Source: an uncultured Collinsella sp. (GTDB taxonomy: Bacteria > Actinomycetota > Coriobacteriia > Coriobacteriales > Coriobacteriaceae). Taken from it: DNA of 40,434 nucleotides. Of the stretch, positions 15,654-24,573 are shown piece after piece. Within the stretch, counting starts at the first letter, position 1; each line of letters opens with the position of its first letter. The DNA is taken from NCBI GenBank assembly GCA_902478365.1, contig CABSKX010000017.1, positions 1 through 40,434 of the forward strand. The letters run 5' to 3'. The translations under genes were made by a program, and so were the position numbers. The notes beneath the pieces are model-generated. The model did not search any database. It saw only the letters and a program-made list of their open reading frames with translations, and was not told the DNA's origin.

Positions 15654-16904
15654 TCACGCCGCCGCCTGAGCCATGCGGGACAGACGGACCAGCAGCACAA
15701 AGCCAACAACCAGCAGAACACCAATAGAAAGGACGCCCAGCGACGGGTTGCCGGTCAGCGAGGTGACAACCGACACCAGGAAGGTGCCCATAACGCTTGC
15801 GTAACGGCCAAAGATATCGAAGAAGCCGTAGTACTCGTTGGACTTTTCCTTGGGGATGATGCGGCCAAAATAGCTGCGGCTGAGCGCCTGCACGCCACCC
15901 TGGAACAAGCCGACCAAAATAGCGAGCACCCAAAACTCAAAGGCGGTCTTTAAGAAAAACGCGGCAAAGAGCACGATGCCCATATAGGCGGCGACGGCCA
16001 CCAAGATCATATTGAGTGTGCCCACGCGACCGGCGAGCTTGCCGTAGATGATGGCGGACGGGAAGGCCACAAACTGCGTAACGAGCAGAGCCAGCACCAG
16101 TTGGGTCGAGTCGATGCCCAGAGCCGATCCGTAGCTTGTTGCCATGGAAATGACCGTGTGCACACCGTCGATGTAGAAGAAGAACGCGATCATGTAGACC
16201 AGCACGGTCTTGTTGTGGGCGATCTCGCGCATGGTGTGTCCGACCTCGGAGAACACGCCGCCCACGATGTGGCCGATGGTGTCCCGGGGACCGCGCTCGC
16301 GACCGTACTTTTGCTTATAGGTGCGAATGAGCGGCAGGGTAAAGATGAGCCACCAGGCACCGGTGATGACAAACGACAGACGCGTTGCCAGCATGGTGGG
16401 GACGCCAAGAGCGGGGCCACCCATGATAAGCGCCAGGCAGATGATGAACGGCACGGTGGAACCGATGTAGCCCCAGGCATAGCCCGAGCTGGACACGGCG
16501 TCCATGCGCTCGTCGGTGGTAATGTCGGGCAGCATAGCGTCGTAGAACGTCATGGAAGAGTTAAGGCCGATGGTGCACAGCACGTACACGGTCAAAAATG
16601 CCATGGCGGACATTGGGATAGCCTGCGCCAGGCAAAGAACCAGGCCCGTGAGGAAGAAGCCCAAGAAGAACTTGATCTTGTTGCCGGCGTAATCGGCAAG
16701 CGCGCCCAGAATGGGCATGAGCATGGCAATGACCAGCGAGGCAATCGTCTGCGCGTTGCCCCAGGCGACCACCAGGTCTGCCGAGGAAGCACCGGTATTG
16801 ATGGCGTTAAAGTAGATGGGCACCACCGAGGTATTGAGCAGCACGAGGGCCGAGTTGCCCACATCGTACATAACCCAGTTACGCTCGAGCTTGGTGTATT
16901 TCAT
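15654..16904 (-). CDS. MFS transporter, UMF1/Atg22-like family
   Basis: A 416-residue protein with about 12 membrane segments. The start YTKLERNWVMYDVGNSALVL and the internal GALADYAGNK and ALSRSYFGRIIPKEKSNEYYGFF segments are typical of the UMF1/Atg22 branch of the major facilitator superfamily. Some relatives export amino acids, but the substrate here is not known. It lies about 100 bp downstream of the phospholipase-like gene and ends at a terminator. Confidence 0.88.
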   Translation of the reverse strand: MKYTKLERNWVMYDVGNSALVLLNTSVVPIYFNAINTGASSADLVVAWGNAQTIASLVIAMLMPILGALADYAGNKIKFFLGFFLTGLVLCLAQAIPMSAMAFLTVYVLCTIGLNSSMTFYDAMLPDITTDERMDAVSSSGYAWGYIGSTVPFIICLALIMGGPALGVPTMLATRLSFVITGAWWLIFTLPLIRTYKQKYGRERGPRDTIGHIVGGVFSEVGHTMREIAHNKTVLVYMIAFFFYIDGVHTVISMATSYGSALGIDSTQLVLALLVTQFVAFPSAIIYGKLAGRVGTLNMILVAVAAYMGIVLFAAFFLKTAFEFWVLAILVGLFQGGVQALSRSYFGRIIPKEKSNEYYGFFDIFGRYASVMGTFLVSVVTSLTGNPSLGVLSIGVLLVVGFVLLVRLSRMAQAAA

Positions 16905-17005
16905 GGACAGGGCCCCTTCGTATTCGCCCGATATGCAGTTAGTTCATCGTACCCCAATTGTCCAGAGGCGCCGGTAAGGATTCGGCAAAGGGGCACGCAC
17001 GAGCC

Positions 17006-17950
17006 CTACTCCTCGCGGTCGAACTCTTCGTCGGCGCCGAGCACGCGACCGCTGTAATTGACGTGGTTGGTCACGGCTTCCATATCGCCGGTCTCGATAA
17101 AGCGGGCGACGGTGAGCTCGTAATCGAGCAGTGCGCGGTCAAAGACCTCGGGGAAGCTCTCGGTCGAGACTTCATCGGTAAAGGGGCTCTTCCATGCCAA
17201 GTGGCCCAGATTGCCGGTACGCTCGGGCAGCTCGGTCGTCACGCGGTGCGCAAGGCCGTCGAGCAGCGAATAATCGTGCACCAAGCCCTCGAGCAGGGCA
17301 ATCGCGCGCGTCTTGGCCGAACCGGCGGGCTCGATAGTGCGGTAGAGCAGCTGCATGTCGGCTACGGCGCCGCCGTACTCTCCCACCGGGATATCGATGC
17401 CGTACACGCGTCCGGCAACATAGCTCATCAGCACACCGGCAACGCGATTGATGCGGTCGGTAGTGACGATCTCGCCCGCCGGCGGATAATCCTCGACCGT
17501 AGCCCCATCGCGCTTGAGCTGCAGCATCAGCACGTCCAGGTCGCTTTCGAGCACGGCATGAACTTGACTGCCCGAAGCCTCGAGCTCGGGATCGGACTCG
17601 ACAATGCCAAACTGCTGCTCGTAGACAAAGGGGTGGGCATTGCGATCGAGCACATAGTGCGACAGCAGGCCCAGCGCAAAGGCACGACCCAGATTGGCAT
17701 CGCGCGGCTGCAGGTGCGACACGCCGTCGCGCAGGCACGAGAACTGGCGCGACATGCGCGAGCGATGCATGACCTGAGCAAGTGACATACAGTCGGAAAT
17801 GCGCGGCGTGAGCATGTGGAAGAAAAACGGGTCGGGACCTTGGTTTCCCAGGATAAAGGCGATGCGCTCCTCGTCGGACGTGATAACGCCCTGCGGAAGA
17901 CGGTCGATGCTTTCCTCGCCAAACAGATGATGCGTAATGAGCGCGGGCAT
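17006..17950 (-). CDS. Zinc-dependent phospholipase C-like protein
   Basis: A 314-residue protein. MPALITHHLFGE at the N-terminus, GNQGPDPFFFHM (about 35-46) and GLLSHYVLDRNAHPFVY (about 93-109) supply the histidines and aspartates of the Zn-dependent PLC/S1-P1-like fold. No signal peptide is visible, so it is probably cytosolic. Such cytosolic members are widespread in Firmicutes and Coriobacteriia with unproven substrates. AAAGGA precedes the ATG. Confidence 0.85.
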   Translation of the reverse strand: MPALITHHLFGEESIDRLPQGVITSDEERIAFILGNQGPDPFFFHMLTPRISDCMSLAQVMHRSRMSRQFSCLRDGVSHLQPRDANLGRAFALGLLSHYVLDRNAHPFVYEQQFGIVESDPELEASGSQVHAVLESDLDVLMLQLKRDGATVEDYPPAGEIVTTDRINRVAGVLMSYVAGRVYGIDIPVGEYGGAVADMQLLYRTIEPAGSAKTRAIALLEGLVHDYSLLDGLAHRVTTELPERTGNLGHLAWKSPFTDEVSTESFPEVFDRALLDYELTVARFIETGDMEAVTNHVNYSGRVLGADEEFDREE

Positions 17951-18041
17951 AATAATCCTTTCGATTTCATTCGATGCAATCCATTATGCCCACCGCACAG
18001 TCATGCCAAACCTGTAACGGCAAACGATGGCACACCGACCC

Positions 18042-18776
18042 TTACGCAAGCCCCAAGTGCGATTTGACCTCGGCAGCGCGACGGCGGGACACGGGCACCG
18101 TCGAGGTTACGCGATCGAGCCTGAGCTCCATCAGGCCCGTGGAGCCGATCTCGACATTGTGCACGTCTTCCAAATTAACCAGATAGCTGCGGTGGACACG
18201 GATAAAGCCCTCGGAGGCCAGGCGCCGCTCGAGCGATGAAATCGACTCATTGATCAGATATGTTCCCTCGGCGCAGACGGCATTGCAAAAATCGGCGCGC
18301 GCCTCAAAGTAGCAGACATCCGCCACGGGAATGAACACCTTTTTGCCCCCGCGATCCACCGTCAGGCGCAAAGGCTGACGCGGAGCATGGACGACACGGC
18401 GAGCGCCCAGGGCAGTCTCGATCTTGTCGAGCGCCTTTGACAGGCGGGCATCCTCGACCGGTTTGACGATGTAATCGACCGCATCGAGGTTATAGGCATC
18501 GGCCGCATACTCGGCAAATGCCGTCACAAACACCACGACCGGCGGCGTCTTTAGGTTCTGCAACGTCTCGGCAAGCTCAATTCCCGAGCGACCGGGCATG
18601 GTAATGTCTAAAAACAGCACGTCGGGCTTGTTCGACAGAATCGACTCCACGGCTTCGGTGACATTGCCCGCCTCGGCAATCTGACCCACACGCGTATCCT
18701 TTTCCAACAGATAGCGTAGCTCAGCCCTAATTGGAGGCTCGTCATCAACCACCAAGATGTTCCAGCCTTCGGACAT
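18042..18776 (-). CDS. LytTR-family response regulator (system 2)
   Basis: A 244-residue paralogue of the 12155 regulator. The receiver has DDE (11-13), phospho-acceptor D57 in LFLDITMPG and DYIVKPVED. The LytTR domain starts at about 140 (KVFIPVADVCYFEARADF...FIRVHRSYLVNLEDV), with the same VPVSRRRA ending. It is preceded by GAGGGGAAG and lies 38 bp after its kinase. Confidence 0.92.
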   Translation of the reverse strand: MSEGWNILVVDDEPPIRAELRYLLEKDTRVGQIAEAGNVTEAVESILSNKPDVLFLDITMPGRSGIELAETLQNLKTPPVVVFVTAFAEYAADAYNLDAVDYIVKPVEDARLSKALDKIETALGARRVVHAPRQPLRLTVDRGGKKVFIPVADVCYFEARADFCNAVCAEGTYLINESISSLERRLASEGFIRVHRSYLVNLEDVHNVEIGSTGLMELRLDRVTSTVPVSRRRAAEVKSHLGLA

Positions 18777-18814
18777 ATGCGCTTCCCCTCTTTTTCTCTC
18801 AATCCAACCGCGTG

Positions 18815-20200
18815 CTACACCGTCAACGGCGCCGGCTCATGTGGCTCGCCGTTCAACTCAACGATGACCTGCGTTCCCACGCCCTCCTGGGACTTCACGC
18901 GCATGCCGGAATCTTCTCCGCAAAAGAAATGGATGCGCTGAAGCACGTTGAAGAGCGCCAGGCCGCAACCTCGCTTGACGGAGCCGTCGGCGGTAATGCT
19001 CTCGGGTTCCTCTCGGCGATGCTGCTCAAACAGATGCGCGCAGACTTCTTCGCTCATTCCGATGCCGTCGTCTTCGACGATGATCTCCAAGCCGTCATCG
19101 GTCTCAAAAGCCCTAACACGAATAGAAAGCGGCTCGATCTCGCGCTGCGCATGCTTGATGCAGTTTTCGAGCAGCGGCTGCAAGATAAACGGCGGTACCA
19201 GGCTGTCGCGCACCTCAAAGTCGATGTCGACCGATACGCGCAGACGGCCGTCGCCATACCGGGCCTGCATAAGATTGATATAACGAGTGCCCTGTTCCAC
19301 CTCGTGCTCGAGCGTGGTGAGCGTATCGGAGTCAGAAAGCGTCTGACGATAGTAGTTGGAAAAGTCGATCAGCAGCGATCGCGCCTTGTCGGGCTCGGTT
19401 CGAACGAGCGACACGATCGTGCTAATGGTATTGAATAGAAAATGCGGGTCGACCTGCGACTGCAGGGCGCGAAGCTCAACGCGGGCCGTGAGCTCGTCCT
19501 GGCGCTCGAGCTCAAAGCTGGCGAGCTGCGTGGAAATGAGATCGGCAAAACCCGAGGCAAGGGCCGTCTGGCGCATATCGATGCTGCTCAGGCGAGGGTA
19601 ATACAGCTCGAGTGTGCCCACGCAATGCCCGCGCACGGTAAGCGGCGCGACGATGCCGGCGCGCAGGCGGGGAAAATAGCCGCCCGTCTCATTGGAGGTG
19701 TCACGCGAAAATACGCTCTGCTCGCCCGTCTCAATCACACTGAGCGTGGTCTTGAGCACGACCGGGGTGCCGGCGGGGCACTTTGCCGAGTCCTCGCCCC
19801 AGCTTGCCAACACCTGCTTGCCGTCGGTAAAGCAGATGGCAGAGGCGATGGTCTCGGACAGGATGATTTTAGAGGCGCCCAGGGCCGCTTCGGGCGTAAG
19901 GCCGCGCGACGTGTAGGCGAATATTTTTGATGCGATGGCGAGCGTACGGTCGGTTGCGCTCGATGTGAGGTCGTCGGGGACCACAAAGACATACGAGAAA
20001 AAGAAGCACAGCATGACCATGCCGGCAATAACGACAACGCCCGGAACGGGATTGGGGTTATCGGTTAAATCCCAGATAAGCAGCAGGATAAGCGCCGGAA
20101 CGACAACACCGAGCAGGATGGCCTGGACCACATGCTGAGCCGTACGAAAGACCTTGGTAGAGTTGTAGCTCTTGCCCAGAATCAGCCTGTTTAAATCCAC
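18815..20200 (-). CDS. LytS-type sensor histidine kinase (system 2)
   Basis: About 460 residues, paralogous to the 12944 kinase. Two membrane segments (about 28-46 and 56-76) precede a GAF-like sensor (about 95-225). The phospho-acceptor is in QVDPHFLFNTISTI (H255 counted from the ATG), with N-box QPLLENCIKHA and G-box DDGIGM. An ATG at 20206 directly abuts AAAAGGGG with no spacing. GTG two codons later (20200) has a 6-nt spacing and is the more likely start. Confidence 0.9.
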   Translation of the reverse strand: MDLNRLILGKSYNSTKVFRTAQHVVQAILLGVVVPALILLLIWDLTDNPNPVPGVVVIAGMVMLCFFFSYVFVVPDDLTSSATDRTLAIASKIFAYTSRGLTPEAALGASKIILSETIASAICFTDGKQVLASWGEDSAKCPAGTPVVLKTTLSVIETGEQSVFSRDTSNETGGYFPRLRAGIVAPLTVRGHCVGTLELYYPRLSSIDMRQTALASGFADLISTQLASFELERQDELTARVELRALQSQVDPHFLFNTISTIVSLVRTEPDKARSLLIDFSNYYRQTLSDSDTLTTLEHEVEQGTRYINLMQARYGDGRLRVSVDIDFEVRDSLVPPFILQPLLENCIKHAQREIEPLSIRVRAFETDDGLEIIVEDDGIGMSEEVCAHLFEQHRREEPESITADGSVKRGCGLALFNVLQRIHFFCGEDSGMRVKSQEGVGTQVIVELNGEPHEPAPLTV

Positions 20201-20236
20201 CGTCATCCCCTTTTATCTATCGCACCCATAGCAATA

Positions 20237-20260
20237 AAGAGGGCCGCAAGCGACCCTCTC
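20237..20260 (-). terminator. Terminator after the amidohydrolase gene
   Basis: GAGGGTCGCTTGCGGCCCTC (minus strand) forms an 8-bp stem with one mismatch, followed by TTTATT. It lies upstream of the system 2 kinase. Confidence 0.75.
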
Positions 20261-20317
20261 CATTGCATTATGCAATCAAAAACTGTGTTTTACATCCAGT
20301 CGTCGATGAACGGTAGT

Positions 20318-21595
20318 TTAGGCGCTGTATTTGTTGGCCTCGCCAAAGGTGCCAGCCTCGACGATCCAGCCGTCCTTCATGATAACGTCCATGTTGTCGG
20401 TGTTGAGCACGTGAATGTCGGCGGCGACGTCACCGTTGACGACCAGCAGGTCGGCGCACTTGCCGGCCTCGATAGAACCGGTCTCGTCCTCGATGTGGCA
20501 CATCTTGGCACCGTTGAGGGTGGCGCAGGTGATGGTCTCGACCGGGGTGAAGCCGATCTTGTCGACGAACTCGTACATCTCCTCGATGGAGCAGGTGCCG
20601 TACGGGGTGACGAAGGAGAAGGAGTCGGAGCCGATCGTCATGACGACGCCGCGCTTCTTGGCCTCGCGCAGGCAGTCGTAGTTGCGCTGCAGCTCCTTCT
20701 CGACCAGGGTGCCCTCGTACTTGTCGTGCAGCTCGGGGACGTAGACGGGCGGATAGGTGGCGTACCAGGTGGGCAGGAAGGCGATCGTCGGGGTGAAGAA
20801 GGTGCCCTGCTCGGCCATGAGGTCCATGGTGCGCTCATCGATATCGAAACCGTGAATCAGCTGCTCGCAGCCAAAGCGAACGGAATCGTAGGCAGCGGCG
20901 TGGTTGTTGTAGCAGTGGCTCCACACGGGGATGCCGACCATCTTTGCCTCGTCGACCACGGCCTGGATCTCCTCGGAGCAGTAGTGCTGGTCGCGACCGG
21001 AGTCCCAGCGCCAGATGCCGCCACCGGTAGCCCAGATCTTGATGGCATCGGGGTTCTCGCGCAGGCGACGACGGACGGCCTTGCGCAGATCCCAAGGACC
21101 GTCGACCTGGTCGCCCCAGGGATGGGATTCCTTGTTGAGCTCCTGGGTGCAGTGGTGGGAGTCACCGTGGCCGGCAACGCGGCAGAAACCGAGGCCGGTG
21201 GCCAGAACGCGCGGGCCCTTAAAGACGCCCTTGTCGGTGCAGTCACGGATCTGGATACCAAAGCGGCCGATCTCGCAGACAGTGGTGAGGCCGTGAGTGA
21301 GGCAGTCGTAGGCCTGCTTGACGGCGACGGCCTGCTTCTCGAGGAGCGGCTGCATGACCCAATCGGTATCATCGTCGGTCAGGTTGCCCGAGAAGTGCAG
21401 ATGGGTGTCGATCAGGCCGGGAAGGACGGTCTTGCCGGCGGCGTCGATGACCTCAACGCCCTCGGGAAGGTCCTGCATAGTGCCGGCGTACTCGATCTTG
21501 CCGTTGTCGTCGACGAGAACGAGGGAGTTCTCGACCGGCTCGGCACCGGTACCGTCGATGAGCTTGCCGCCAACGATTGCATACTTAGTGGACAT
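20318..21595 (-). CDS. Metal-dependent amidohydrolase (imidazolonepropionase/prolidase-like)
   Basis: A 425-residue TIM-barrel amidohydrolase. Metal ligands are visible in order: H65 and H67 (DTHLHF), K186 (AIKIWATGG, the carbamylated-lysine position), H227 (WSHCYN), H248 (IHGF) and D324 (GSDSF). The closest groups hydrolyse cyclic ureides, dipeptides or N-acyl amino acids; exact substrate is not determinable. The start has AAGGAGG. The gene follows the APC permease by 131 bp, suggesting that the transported compound is its substrate. Confidence 0.88.
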   Translation of the reverse strand: MSTKYAIVGGKLIDGTGAEPVENSLVLVDDNGKIEYAGTMQDLPEGVEVIDAAGKTVLPGLIDTHLHFSGNLTDDDTDWVMQPLLEKQAVAVKQAYDCLTHGLTTVCEIGRFGIQIRDCTDKGVFKGPRVLATGLGFCRVAGHGDSHHCTQELNKESHPWGDQVDGPWDLRKAVRRRLRENPDAIKIWATGGGIWRWDSGRDQHYCSEEIQAVVDEAKMVGIPVWSHCYNNHAAAYDSVRFGCEQLIHGFDIDERTMDLMAEQGTFFTPTIAFLPTWYATYPPVYVPELHDKYEGTLVEKELQRNYDCLREAKKRGVVMTIGSDSFSFVTPYGTCSIEEMYEFVDKIGFTPVETITCATLNGAKMCHIEDETGSIEAGKCADLLVVNGDVAADIHVLNTDNMDVIMKDGWIVEAGTFGEANKYSA

Positions 21596-21726
21596 GGTTC
21601 CTCCTTATGGATCCATATAGTGGGCGAGGCCGTGTTGGGTTAAGGCCTCACAAAGCTACCCAAGTGGTGCCGGGTTCGGTGCGCGGGAGAGAGGGCCCCA
21701 CGCACCCGATCCGCCCCGGCTAGGCG

Positions 21727-23178
21727 TTACTTTTTGCGGGAATTGGTGAAAGCCATGAGGGCCAGGCCAATAGCCAACCAGCCGATCACGATGCTCCACT
21801 CCACCATGTTGAGGGAGGCGGGAGAGAACGGAATCACGAGCAGGCCGATGATGATGGCGCAGGCAGCGATAGCGAGGCCGATGCCAAACTTGCCGCCGGG
21901 CACCTCGTAGGGACGAGGCAGGTCGGGCTCGGTGAAGCGCATGCGCAGGCAGGCGAGGGCGACCATACCGCAGGAGAAAATGAAGGCGAGAGCCGACACG
22001 TTGGTCAGAGGGATGAGCATGTTCTTGCCCAGGAACGGACCGATGACGGTGATAACGCCCAGAACGACGCAGGCGAGCTTGGGAGCGCCGGACTTGGGGT
22101 CGACCTCGGCGAACTTCTCGGGCAGTTGGCCCTTGCGGCCCATGGCGAGCATGATGCGGCTCGTGGCGCCGTAGAAGGAGTTCATCGGGCCCATGGGTCC
22201 AAGCGTGGCGATGACGAGCATGGCCAGGTACAGAAGCATGTTGATGCCCTTGAGGCAGGCAAGCGCGGGAACCGGGCTCTTAACAAACTCATGCCAGTCG
22301 AGGATGGTGCCGAACGAGTAGATGCAGACCATGTAGAAGCCGCCGGCGGCCAGCAGGGCCAGGGAGATGATCTTGCCGAACTTGTTCCAGTTGAGGCCCT
22401 CGGCTGCTTCCTCAGCCTGCTGAGGAATGGTGTCGAAACCGGCATAGAAGAACGGAGTCAGAACCAGGACCGACACGATGCCGGCGAACAGGCTGGCGCC
22501 CTCGGTAGCGGCCTTGCCGCCGCCAGCGCCGGTGACCTGGGAGAACACGGGCATGGCGTTGTCCGGCGAGCCGGTGAACAGCGAGACGCCCATGGCGAGC
22601 AGCATGCCGCAGAGCAGGGCCTTGGTCAGGAAGGCCTGGAGCTTGGCGGCCGAGCTGGCACCGCGGAAGTTGAGGAAGATGACGTAGGCTGCAAAGCCGA
22701 GCGCGATCAGCGTCGGGAACAGGTAAACGTCGGCGCCCAGGATGGTGTAGAGCTTGACGGCGCGCAGCCACTCAAGACCAGGCAGGCTGCCGAACATCTC
22801 GGACACGAGGGTCGAAATGGCGATGGCCTCCCACGGGCACAGGATACCGTTGCCCAGAGCCAAAAGCCATCCGGTGATGTAGCTCAGCGTACGGCCAAAG
22901 CTACGATCGACATACTCGACGATGCCGCCCGAGATGGGGATAGCAGCCGTGAGCTCACCGAAAACAGCTCCGACGGGCACGAGGAAGATTGCACCCAAGA
23001 GGAATGCGATCATAGCGGGAACGGGACCGCCGCCCACGACCATCCAGTCGCCGACCTGCAGAACCCAACCGGTACCGATAATGGCGCCGAAACCGATGGT
23101 GAAGAAGTTCCAGAGCGAAAGCGTTTTCTTCATACCGCCGTTATCCTCGACTGCAACTTCTGCGTTCTTGTCCGCCAT
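21727..23178 (-). CDS. APC-superfamily amino acid permease
   Basis: About 483 residues with about 12 membrane segments. TM1 holds the conserved FFTIGFGAIIGTGWVLQVGD substrate-binding motif of APC transporters, and DTIPQQAEEA and YGATSRIMLAMGRKGQLP are typical internal segments. Uptake or exchange of an amino acid or derivative is expected. The start at 23178 follows AGGAGGGG; an upstream in-frame start overlaps this site. It is the first gene of an operon with the amidohydrolase. Confidence 0.9.
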   Translation of the reverse strand: MADKNAEVAVEDNGGMKKTLSLWNFFTIGFGAIIGTGWVLQVGDWMVVGGGPVPAMIAFLLGAIFLVPVGAVFGELTAAIPISGGIVEYVDRSFGRTLSYITGWLLALGNGILCPWEAIAISTLVSEMFGSLPGLEWLRAVKLYTILGADVYLFPTLIALGFAAYVIFLNFRGASSAAKLQAFLTKALLCGMLLAMGVSLFTGSPDNAMPVFSQVTGAGGGKAATEGASLFAGIVSVLVLTPFFYAGFDTIPQQAEEAAEGLNWNKFGKIISLALLAAGGFYMVCIYSFGTILDWHEFVKSPVPALACLKGINMLLYLAMLVIATLGPMGPMNSFYGATSRIMLAMGRKGQLPEKFAEVDPKSGAPKLACVVLGVITVIGPFLGKNMLIPLTNVSALAFIFSCGMVALACLRMRFTEPDLPRPYEVPGGKFGIGLAIAACAIIIGLLVIPFSPASLNMVEWSIVIGWLAIGLALMAFTNSRKK

Positions 23179-23538
23179 TGTTCCCCTCCTTTCCTTTTTG
23201 ACGCCCCTTGACGTCACCCCTTGCGCGGTCTGTTTTGCCGCGCTCTTTTATTTCGTGGCTTTAAGATACGGCCTTGGCGCAGCAGCTCCGCTTGTAGCTC
23301 GACCGAAGGCAGAACTGCAAAACGAGCGGCGCCGTTTTTGGGACGAACGGCACGGTTTGCCGTTCATTGTTGCCGCCCGTCCGACGGGCGTACGCTCATC
23401 GGACGCATATAGAGTTGTTTTTGAGGCCGTGTGTTTTGCGCCTTTCGTACCGTTTACCGAGCTTTTGACGCGCAGACCCATTTGTTGCACATCTTTTTTG
23501 TAGGATGGACAGGTTATACATGAGACAAGGCGGTACGA
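23179..23538. other. Divergent intergenic region with two short hairpins
   Basis: This lies between the permease (minus) and the C39-like gene (plus). GAACGGCA/TGCCGTTC (23345-23352 with 23358-23365) and CGCCCGT/ACGGGCG (23374-23380 with 23384-23390) are perfect small stems. They could be operators or an attenuator for the permease operon. A long minus-strand frame crossing this region is the shadow of the C39-like gene. Confidence 0.4.
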
Positions 23539-24573
23539 ATGGCATACGGATACAACGACGGTGATCAACGGCGACAAAGCGTTCGCCTTGCTGGCCGTAC
23601 CACGCCTACGCCCACAAGTGTCACGAGCAGCAATCCGCAACGTCCTCAAGAGCAACCCAGGCCTTCGTCTCGGCAGCAGGCAAGCAGAACGCGGCAGAGT
23701 GGCCGTCTGAGCACGGGCACAAGCGCGCAGCAAGATGGCCGCTTGGGCGCGCGCACTCGACAGCGTCAGGCCGAGGTTCCGCAACTGCGCCGCAACGGCG
23801 CACGTCAGCCCGGCATCCATATCAACCGCTTCTTTTCGCATCCCCAAGGCGGACGCGACGGCAAGCCCTACCGCTCGACATCGCACGCGAATGCCCCCGC
23901 CCTGCCGGCTCGTCGACTTCGCCTCGCACTGTGCTCTATCCTTACCTGTCTGGTCTTTGTGCTTATGAGCTCCTGTATGTCCCACGGTTCGGCCGGTCTC
24001 GAGCCCACCGCCGAGGACAAGCTGCTCAAGGCCCCCGTCGCACCCGGTTATTCTTTCGCCTTTTCGACCCCGCGCTCGCAATGGCAAGCCGGCACGATGC
24101 CCCATATCTATCAGATCGACCCTGCGTGGTCGGAGCTGCCTTACGCCGGCGGCACCATCCGCCAAAATGCCTGTGGGCCTACGTGCCTCACCATGGTCTA
24201 CATCTTTAAGACGGGACGCACCGATATGACCCCCGTCGATATGTGCGCGCTTTCCGAGGCGGGCAATTACGCCCCCACCGGTGCAACCGAATGGTCGTTT
24301 ATGACGAGCGGCGCGTGGCAGTTGGGGCTTAACGGAACGGAGCTCCATATCGATCGCGACTCGATGACTCAGGCGCTGCGTTCGGGAGCGCCCGTCATCG
24401 CCGCCGTTCGGCCGGGCACCTTTACCAACGTGGGCCACTACATTGTGCTTTACGGTATTGACGACGCCGACCAGATTGGCGTCTACGACCCCAACTCGGC
24501 CAGCCGCAGCGCCCGCCGTTGGGGCGCCGTAGAGGTCCTTAACGAAGTCGAAGCCATGTGGGCCTACTACTAG
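23539..24573 (+). CDS. Membrane-anchored C39-like cysteine protease
   Basis: A 344-residue protein. The first 120 residues are a basic, low-complexity Arg/Gln/Ser/Pro region. One membrane segment follows at about 128-146 (LRLALCSILTCLVFVLMSS). The extracellular domain has the papain-like C39_2 motifs: catalytic Cys212 in QNACGPTCL, His300 in GHYIVLYG and Asp/Asn in YDPNS (317-319). The long charged N-terminus would be cytosolic. Family members cleave peptides or peptidoglycan-linked substrates; the target here is unknown. AAGGCGG precedes the ATG. It is the only plus-strand gene in this part and is monocistronic. Confidence 0.82.
   Translation: MAYGYNDGDQRRQSVRLAGRTTPTPTSVTSSNPQRPQEQPRPSSRQQASRTRQSGRLSTGTSAQQDGRLGARTRQRQAEVPQLRRNGARQPGIHINRFFSHPQGGRDGKPYRSTSHANAPALPARRLRLALCSILTCLVFVLMSSCMSHGSAGLEPTAEDKLLKAPVAPGYSFAFSTPRSQWQAGTMPHIYQIDPAWSELPYAGGTIRQNACGPTCLTMVYIFKTGRTDMTPVDMCALSEAGNYAPTGATEWSFMTSGAWQLGLNGTELHIDRDSMTQALRSGAPVIAAVRPGTFTNVGHYIVLYGIDDADQIGVYDPNSASRSARRWGAVEVLNEVEAMWAYY

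Noticed and set aside
20270..21643. 457-codon plus-strand frame
   Set aside because: Antisense shadow of the amidohydrolase, which has all its metal ligands.
23248..24438. 396-codon minus-strand frame over the C39-like gene
   Set aside because: The plus frame carries the catalytic Cys and His motifs and a membrane segment. The minus frame is Arg/Gly-rich with no motif.
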